In this document: one piece after another, positions 8,301 to 12,131 of the stretch
How the letters are laid out: each line of letters opens with the position of its first letter
Numbering within the stretch: the first letter of the stretch is position 1
Source: Candidatus Brevefilum sp.
GTDB taxonomy: Bacteria > Chloroflexota > Anaerolineae > Anaerolineales > Anaerolineaceae
DNA length: 12,131 nt
Reading direction: 5' to 3'
Assembly (NCBI GenBank): GCA_007119455.1
Contig: SKPR01000103.1
Location: 1 to 12,131, forward strand
Made by a program: the position numbers and the translations under genes
The notes under the pieces: generated by a model
Databases searched by the model: none
Seen by the model: only the letters and a program-made list of their open reading frames with translations
What the model was told of the DNA's origin: nothing

Positions 8301-9799
8301 AGCATATCGCTCAAAGATCGTAATTCTCGTCGACCACGACGTGAGAGTGCCTTGCCTCGCTGGGAGTTGTCAATTAAGGAATCGACTGATTCCTGTAACA
8401 TACGTTTCTCATTGCGTACGATGACGTCAGGCGCGCCGAGTTCTAACAACCGTTTTAGCCGATTATTTCGATTAATTACACGCCGGTAAAGATCATTGAG
8501 GTCCGATGTCGCAAAGCGACCACCATCAAGCTGCACCATAGGCCGCAAATCCGGAGGGATAACGGGCAATGCCGTCATTATGATCCACTCGGGTTTGTTG
8601 CGGGAACGCCGAAAGGCTTCGATCACACCCAGGCGGCGTGTTGCCTTCTTGCGTTTCTGTTTGGAACGGGTGGTACGGATTTCTTCCCAAAACTCTTCGG
8701 ACATGGCATCCAGATCAATACGCTTCAGGATATCGAAAAATGCCTCTGCACCCATATCTGCACGGAAAACCTGTCCCCAGCGGGATTTTAATTCACGATA
8801 ACGCCCTTCACTCAAAAACGTGAAGGGTTCTAATTCATAAAGCTCGTCACGAAGCCGGGCTGATTCAGTCTGGCTTTCTTCTGCCTGATCTTCGAGCTCA
8901 TTACGGAGCTCTTCCATTTTTAATTCCGATTCAGCCCTGATCTCTTCCTTTTGCATCTTAAGATGCTCAACCTCACGCTCGCGTTGTTCTTTGAGATCTG
9001 ATTCAAGATCTTCGATCATTTCTTTAACGATTTTCTGAACCTCACTGAGATGAGCAGAGGTAACCTCTATCCCCGTATCTACGATCGTGATGTCTTTATC
9101 AAGGGCATTAAAAACAATGGGTTTCCGGATCTTTTTGCCCATCCGGGTCTGGATTTCACTCTCCAGCCGTTGTCCTTCTTTAATAACCGGGTCAATCCGT
9201 TTCCCAATTTGTTCGTCATAGCGGGCTTTAAGCTCTTCCCGCTGGGCATCAATATCCTTTAAGGCCTTATCACGGGATTTCTTAACCTCAGCAATTTGAG
9301 CGTTGATCTTCTCACCCAGTTCTCTTTCAGACAGGCTGATTTCATCATCCAGCCTTTTCAGAGCCTTCTGCCGGGCATCTTCGTCAACATAAGTCACAAT
9401 ATATTGGGCAAAATAAAGAACCCGATCCAGGTTACGCCGAGAAATATTCAACATCAAGCCCAGGAATGAGGGGATTCGCCTTGTATACCAGATATGAGCC
9501 ACCGGTGCGGCCAGCTCAATATGCCCCATTCGCTCGCGTCGAACAGCGGAACGGGTTACTTCGACTCCACACTTATCACAAACAATACCTTTATAACGTG
9601 GGTTCTTGTACTTCCCACAATAACACTGATAATCTCGTGTGGGTCCAAAAATGGCTTCACAGAACAACCCGTCCTTCTCCGGACGTAATCGTCGATAGTT
9701 AATTGTCTCAGGCTTGAGTACTTCACCGTAAGACCAGCTACGAATAACCTCGGGAGATGCAAGTCCAATTCGCAGTGCTTTTAATCCCTTTGTTTCCAC
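5396..9799 (-). CDS. rpoC: DNA-directed RNA polymerase subunit beta'
   Basis: 1467 residues; the catalytic largest subunit of RNA polymerase. Zinc site 1 is Cys59, Cys61, Cys74, Cys77. The active-site loop N-A-D-F-D-G-D spans 627-633, with Asp629, Asp631 and Asp633 holding catalytic magnesium. The bridge helix region (H-G-A-R-K-G-L-A-D-T-A-L) is near 932-943; zinc site 2 is Cys969, Cys1041, Cys1048, Cys1051; the trigger loop R-T-F-H has His1089. The protein lacks the E. coli trigger-loop insertion. It is longer than the usual ~1200-residue form mainly through a charged coiled-coil insertion at about 145-316 and a 57-residue acidic C-terminal tail (about 36 Asp/Glu). The start is GTG, with AGGAGG six bases upstream and a family-typical N-terminus. 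It has its own strong promoter and terminator and is not preceded by rpoB. The trigger-loop Met of E. coli (M932) is Leu1085 here, a variant also common in Bacteroidota. Confidence 0.98.
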   Translation of the reverse strand: METKGLKALRIGLASPEVIRSWSYGEVLKPETINYRRLRPEKDGLFCEAIFGPTRDYQCYCGKYKNPRYKGIVCDKCGVEVTRSAVRRERMGHIELAAPVAHIWYTRRIPSFLGLMLNISRRNLDRVLYFAQYIVTYVDEDARQKALKRLDDEISLSERELGEKINAQIAEVKKSRDKALKDIDAQREELKARYDEQIGKRIDPVIKEGQRLESEIQTRMGKKIRKPIVFNALDKDITIVDTGIEVTSAHLSEVQKIVKEMIEDLESDLKEQREREVEHLKMQKEEIRAESELKMEELRNELEDQAEESQTESARLRDELYELEPFTFLSEGRYRELKSRWGQVFRADMGAEAFFDILKRIDLDAMSEEFWEEIRTTRSKQKRKKATRRLGVIEAFRRSRNKPEWIIMTALPVIPPDLRPMVQLDGGRFATSDLNDLYRRVINRNNRLKRLLELGAPDVIVRNEKRMLQESVDSLIDNSQRGKALSRRGRRELRSLSDMLKGKKGRFRRNLLGKRVDYSGRSVIVVGPYLQLHQCGLPKSMALELYRPFVISRLVSQEYAANIKGARRFIERNRPEVWETLEEVIKERPVLLNRAPTLHRLGIQAFEPILIEGSAIQLHPLVTTAFNADFDGDQMAVHVPLSQKAVTEARELMLATKNLLKPANGEPIISPSKDMVLGVYYLTMKVDQEHKGDGRVFSDIDEVIMAYELSQVDIHAEIKIMTTSWYDADNLRLEEPETRLIDTTVGRVIFNNALTEQMRFYNDTLDKGGVKDLIADVYEIVGPEETCLVADRIKEIGFLYATRSGSTIAVADITVPPRKQEIIQEALDSVDLINRDFRRGLLTEQERDEKVIEIWQETTDLVASAVRDALDPTGDLATMANCGASKGGFNSIAQLAGMRGLMADPAGRIIPMPIRSNFREGLTALEYFISTHGARKGLADTALRTADAGYLTRRLVDVAQDIIVNEEECGTHNGIWISAEDDIAGQSFSERIYGRVLAERIINPDTGEIIFNQNDELTHDRVKKIIKLGIEAIKVRSPLTCEMIHGICASCYGIDLGRGDMVKLGSTVGIIAAQSIGEPGTQLTLRTFHTGGVAAGGDITTGLPRVEELFEARKMPKGEAIISRIAGTAHVIHSEKYTDQRIVRVDHSEMVSDVYDVPEDWTIEVADEDQVENGTVLATQDEAVIKAQHAGRVRIEDRQVIVSYEVKESEEYDIPTTSRLIVQEGDKIEAGQPVTEGSLNPHTILRIKGRDDCQQYLMREIQQVYRTQGQNINDKHFEVIINKMLGKVQIIRPGDSNYLPQDLVNRLEIRRVNEDLTAQGKKPARYIEILLGITKAALETDSFLSASSFQHTIKVLSAAAVASREDPLYGLKENIMIGKLIPAGTGFEPGQFSSETPGEEPSGEALEGRTLDLFEDEVDVYDLLDEDELDEVDEIDEIDDDLLDEDESEIEDEIDEDLDEEEIEIVE

Positions 9800-9926
9800 G
9801 TGGAGCCTCCTGTATTTTATGGAAATAAGACAAATTTCTTCGCATTAACGCGAGAAAAACCTCGAGAGATTCTCATCCCTCAGGTGTACTTAATTTTTTC
9901 TGGTAGTTTTTGACCAATGCATGCAA
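9800..9926 (-). other. rpoC 5' leader (untranslated)
   Basis: This is the stretch between the predicted start of transcription (about 9926) and the GTG, about 127 nt. It holds only short, weak inverted repeats (for example GAGA-ATC-TCTC near 9870 and CGAG-GTTTTT-CTCG), no recognisable riboswitch and no convincing attenuator. The boundary at 9926 is estimated from the -10 box. Confidence 0.5.
9806..9811 (-). promoter_or_regulatory. Shine-Dalgarno of rpoC deciding a GTG start
   Basis: The minus strand reads AGGAGG with exactly six bases (CTCCAC) before the GTG at 9799-9797. No ATG in this frame competes at the N-terminus, and the resulting protein begins as the family does, so GTG is taken as the real start. 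Confidence 0.85.
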
Positions 9927-9932
9927 ACGGTA

Positions 9933-9962
9933 ATTATAGCAAATTTATATGGCATTTGTCAA
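9933..9962 (-). promoter_or_regulatory. Consensus housekeeping-sigma promoter of rpoC
   Basis: On the minus strand: TTGACA (9962-9957), an 18-base AT-rich spacer, then TATAAT (9938-9933). The spacer ends in TGC, giving an extended -10. Both hexamers are perfect matches to the sigma-70/sigma-A consensus. It lies in the 218-base gap between the kinase gene and rpoC and implies independent, strong expression of rpoC. The rest of that gap (9963-10017) holds no clear terminator for the kinase gene. Confidence 0.88.
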
Positions 9963-10017
9963 ATTTTTCAAGGGACCAATTCTACCACACCGGTTGTGAT
10001 ACGTCCAGATAAGTCAT

Positions 10018-12131
10018 TTAATGCGCATATTTTTTTGGAACCTGTAAATAAAACGTACTACCTTTGCCTAATTGACTTTCCACCCGCACCTGTCCACCAT
10101 GACGTTCTGTAACTGATTTGACGATTGCCAGCCCCAAACCACTCCCGCTTTCAGTCTGAGTGGGCGCAGCATCGATTTTATTAAATTTTTTAAATAGCTG
10201 ACGTTGATCCAATGGGGCGATACCAATCCCGTGATCCCTGACTGCAAATTCCACCATGGAGTCTTGTTCACGGACAATCAACGCTACCGTTTCACCCATT
10301 TTTGAAAACTTGATCGCATTTTCCACCAGGTTTTTCAATGCCTGGGTCAGGAACAAAAAATCACCTTCAATCGTTAGCGGATAATCGGGTTGAGAAACAT
10401 TGACACGTATACCCCGTTGCTTGGCCTGAGCATCCATACTTTCAACTACTTTGGCAGTAAGCTGGTCCACTGTAAATTGTTTAATCTCAAGTGGTTCACC
10501 ACCATCCAACCGGCTGAGATCTAATAGATTCCCCACTAAGGCTCTCATCTCCTCAACACTGTGAATGATTTTGCTGATGTAGTTATCCTGTTGTTCATTC
10601 AAATTCCCCGTTAACCGCAGAATTTTTCCATACCCAAGGATTAATGTGAGAGGGGAGCGCAGTTCATGGCTTACTGTTGTCACCAGTTCAGATTTAAGTG
10701 ATTTAAGTTTTTCCTGCTCGGTTATATCTCTGAGAATGATTGCGACAGATATGCCGTCTCCATCAATGGGTACCAACCGGGTATTCAGGACAAACACACG
10801 TCCATCGCTCAAATTAATGGTTTCCACGCCTGAAGTTTGGTTTGGATTTTCCCCGAGACCGCGACCATTTACACCAATTTCTGTCATTAATTTCCGCTTT
10901 ATTTCATCAAGCTTGCCACTCATTTCAGTTTTTGCGGTTTGATTCAGGTAAAGCACCTCACCTTGAGGATTCATCAGGATCACAGCATCAGGCAGATGAT
11001 CAAATAATGATTCCAGATGCTTTTGCCTGACGAGGGTTGCTTCATATTGATTGGCTATGACAATCGCCGGCCCAGCGCGATGACCCAGCTCTTTAAAATA
11101 ATCCTTGGTCTTATCATCCGGAGAACGGATATCCTGGAAAGCAACCCAGAGAACACCCAGGAATTTATTCTGATAACGTAAAGGTACAGATACCAATGCG
11201 GCAGGATAAGGCATCCCACGGGTAATGGGTAATGATTTGCCGGCTTTGAAATCAGGCAGAATAAGCAAATCCCTGCCGTGTGTTTTTTCAATAATTGAGT
11301 TATCCAAAGGTGCCAGCTTTTCTGCATGTTTGCCGGCCCCAAATTGTCGGGGGCCTTCCTGCTCCGCAGAATTTAACACCTCATCAGCCAATAAAATAAC
11401 TCTGGCAGATGACACACCCTGGGAAAGGGCAGCTCTGAGAATGTTGTCAATCACACTGCTCAAATCCAACTGGTGATTGACCCCTTCACTAACCGACAGC
11501 AAGTTGGTCTGCTGGTTATTACGCTGTTGCAGAGCACCTGCCATACGATGAAACGCTTTTGTCAAACGAGATGGCTCAAATAATCCCTTCGGTAGCCTGA
11601 GACTACCAACAAGCTGACCGTTGGTAAGTTTCTCAAACCCCTCAATTAACCCGTCAGATCGTTTGATCATGGGTATTACGCCCAATAGTCCGACTAAAAA
11701 CACAAATATTAGAATGCCAGTGCTGGTTAAAAAGCCCGGTAAGGCGTTTTCCAAAGCTGTCTGATAAATGACATGGTTGGACACGGACACAACCACCGCA
11801 CCACTTTGCTGCATTATTGGCTGGTAATATTGCAGTGCTGACAGGCCTGAATCAGAATATGACTCAGAAAAAAATGGCGTTTGGTGAGCGGGTAATGGAT
11901 AAGACTCACCAATCCGAGTTTGATCAGTATGGTAAAGGATATCCCCATAGCGACTGACAATGGCCCCTTGACCACCCTGGTCGGCCAGTTGTTGCAAATT
12001 GGTCAACATCATATGGGTCATGGGATTCTCATCCAGATCAGTCATTCCCATTAATAGTCGGTCAACCTGCCCGTTTGCATTGTTGATACCGGTCATGAAA
12101 ATCAAACGAGAAAAACTGCCATTGGGACCAT
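10018..12131 (-). CDS. Membrane-bound multi-sensor histidine kinase (Cache-like, HAMP, GAF, PAS), 5' end outside window
   Basis: The frame is open to the right edge, so the N-terminus is missing; about 703 residues are visible (numbered from 12129). A TTG at 12105 is in frame but is not the real start. Order: extracytoplasmic Cache-like sensor (about 50-125, with G-A-I-V-S-R-Y-G-D-I-L-Y-H-T-D and R-I-G-E-S); a transmembrane helix at about 132-155; a HAMP-like linker; a GAF domain (about 215-365); PAS (about 378-465, L-x-S-L-F-D-H-L-P-D-A-V-I-L-M); HisKA with phospho-acceptor His488 in V-S-H-E-L-R-S-P (codon 10666-10668); and an ATPase with N-box (N-L-V-E-N-A-I-K-F), G1 (D-H-G-I-G-I-A-P) and G2 (G-S-G-L-G-L-A-I-V-K). 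The kinase senses a signal outside the cell and passes phosphate to a response regulator, which is not in the window. All catalytic motifs are intact. The nearest downstream gene, rpoC, has its own promoter. Confidence 0.92.
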   Translation of the reverse strand, partial: GPNGSFSRLIFMTGINNANGQVDRLLMGMTDLDENPMTHMMLTNLQQLADQGGQGAIVSRYGDILYHTDQTRIGESYPLPAHQTPFFSESYSDSGLSALQYYQPIMQQSGAVVVSVSNHVIYQTALENALPGFLTSTGILIFVFLVGLLGVIPMIKRSDGLIEGFEKLTNGQLVGSLRLPKGLFEPSRLTKAFHRMAGALQQRNNQQTNLLSVSEGVNHQLDLSSVIDNILRAALSQGVSSARVILLADEVLNSAEQEGPRQFGAGKHAEKLAPLDNSIIEKTHGRDLLILPDFKAGKSLPITRGMPYPAALVSVPLRYQNKFLGVLWVAFQDIRSPDDKTKDYFKELGHRAGPAIVIANQYEATLVRQKHLESLFDHLPDAVILMNPQGEVLYLNQTAKTEMSGKLDEIKRKLMTEIGVNGRGLGENPNQTSGVETINLSDGRVFVLNTRLVPIDGDGISVAIILRDITEQEKLKSLKSELVTTVSHELRSPLTLILGYGKILRLTGNLNEQQDNYISKIIHSVEEMRALVGNLLDLSRLDGGEPLEIKQFTVDQLTAKVVESMDAQAKQRGIRVNVSQPDYPLTIEGDFLFLTQALKNLVENAIKFSKMGETVALIVREQDSMVEFAVRDHGIGIAPLDQRQLFKKFNKIDAAPTQTESGSGLGLAIVKSVTERHGGQVRVESQLGKGSTFYLQVPKKYAH

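Noticed and set aside
9840..9895. Short hairpins in the rpoC leader as a possible attenuator
   Set aside because: Stems are only about four base pairs and none is followed by a proper T-run, so no terminator or riboswitch can be supported.
9963..10017. CACA-ACCGG-TGTG inverted repeat after the kinase gene as a terminator
   Set aside because: The stem is four base pairs with no adjacent T-run, too weak to call.

Overview
The window holds seven protein-coding genes, two of them cut by the window edges, and looks like an ordinary chromosomal segment. Gene content and protein style suggest a Chloroflexota bacterium, possibly Anaerolineae: an RNA polymerase beta' with a long N-terminal coiled-coil insertion and an acidic tail, an HDIG-type HD protein, a SanA-like protein and a multi-sensor histidine kinase. 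This is an inference from protein character only; no rRNA or other taxonomic marker is present.

Layout. Positions 1-2805 read on the plus strand. They carry the C-terminal part of a PhnD-like ABC transporter substrate-binding protein, an overlapping SanA/YdcF-like membrane-anchored protein (381-1028), then after a 78-base gap an HD-domain phosphohydrolase (1107-1691), and one base later a TIM-barrel glycoside-hydrolase-like protein fused to an NTF2/SnoaL-like domain (1693-2805). From 2816 to the right edge everything reads on the minus strand, in transcription order: histidine kinase (12131 down to 10018, 5' end outside), rpoC (9799-5396) and gyrA (5254-2816). The plus and minus blocks converge with only 10 bases between stop codons at 2806-2815.

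Regulation visible in the DNA. rpoC has its own consensus promoter (TTGACA, 18 bases, TATAAT with an extended TG) and a leader of about 127 nt, so it does not depend on the kinase gene. A perfect 10-bp hairpin with a T-run ends rpoC at 5340-5368. An extended -10 box (TGATATAAT) follows directly and probably starts gyrA. rpoC is therefore separated from rpoB, which is not in the window, and gyrA is separated from gyrB.

The main points for a second look are within housekeeping genes: a gyrase A subunit lacking the canonical GyrA box and carrying Met at the quinolone-critical Ser83 position, the extensions of RpoC, and the unusual two-domain TIM-barrel/NTF2 protein. I found no CRISPR array, prophage, transposon, RNA gene or defence-like cluster, and no convincing novel multi-gene system.
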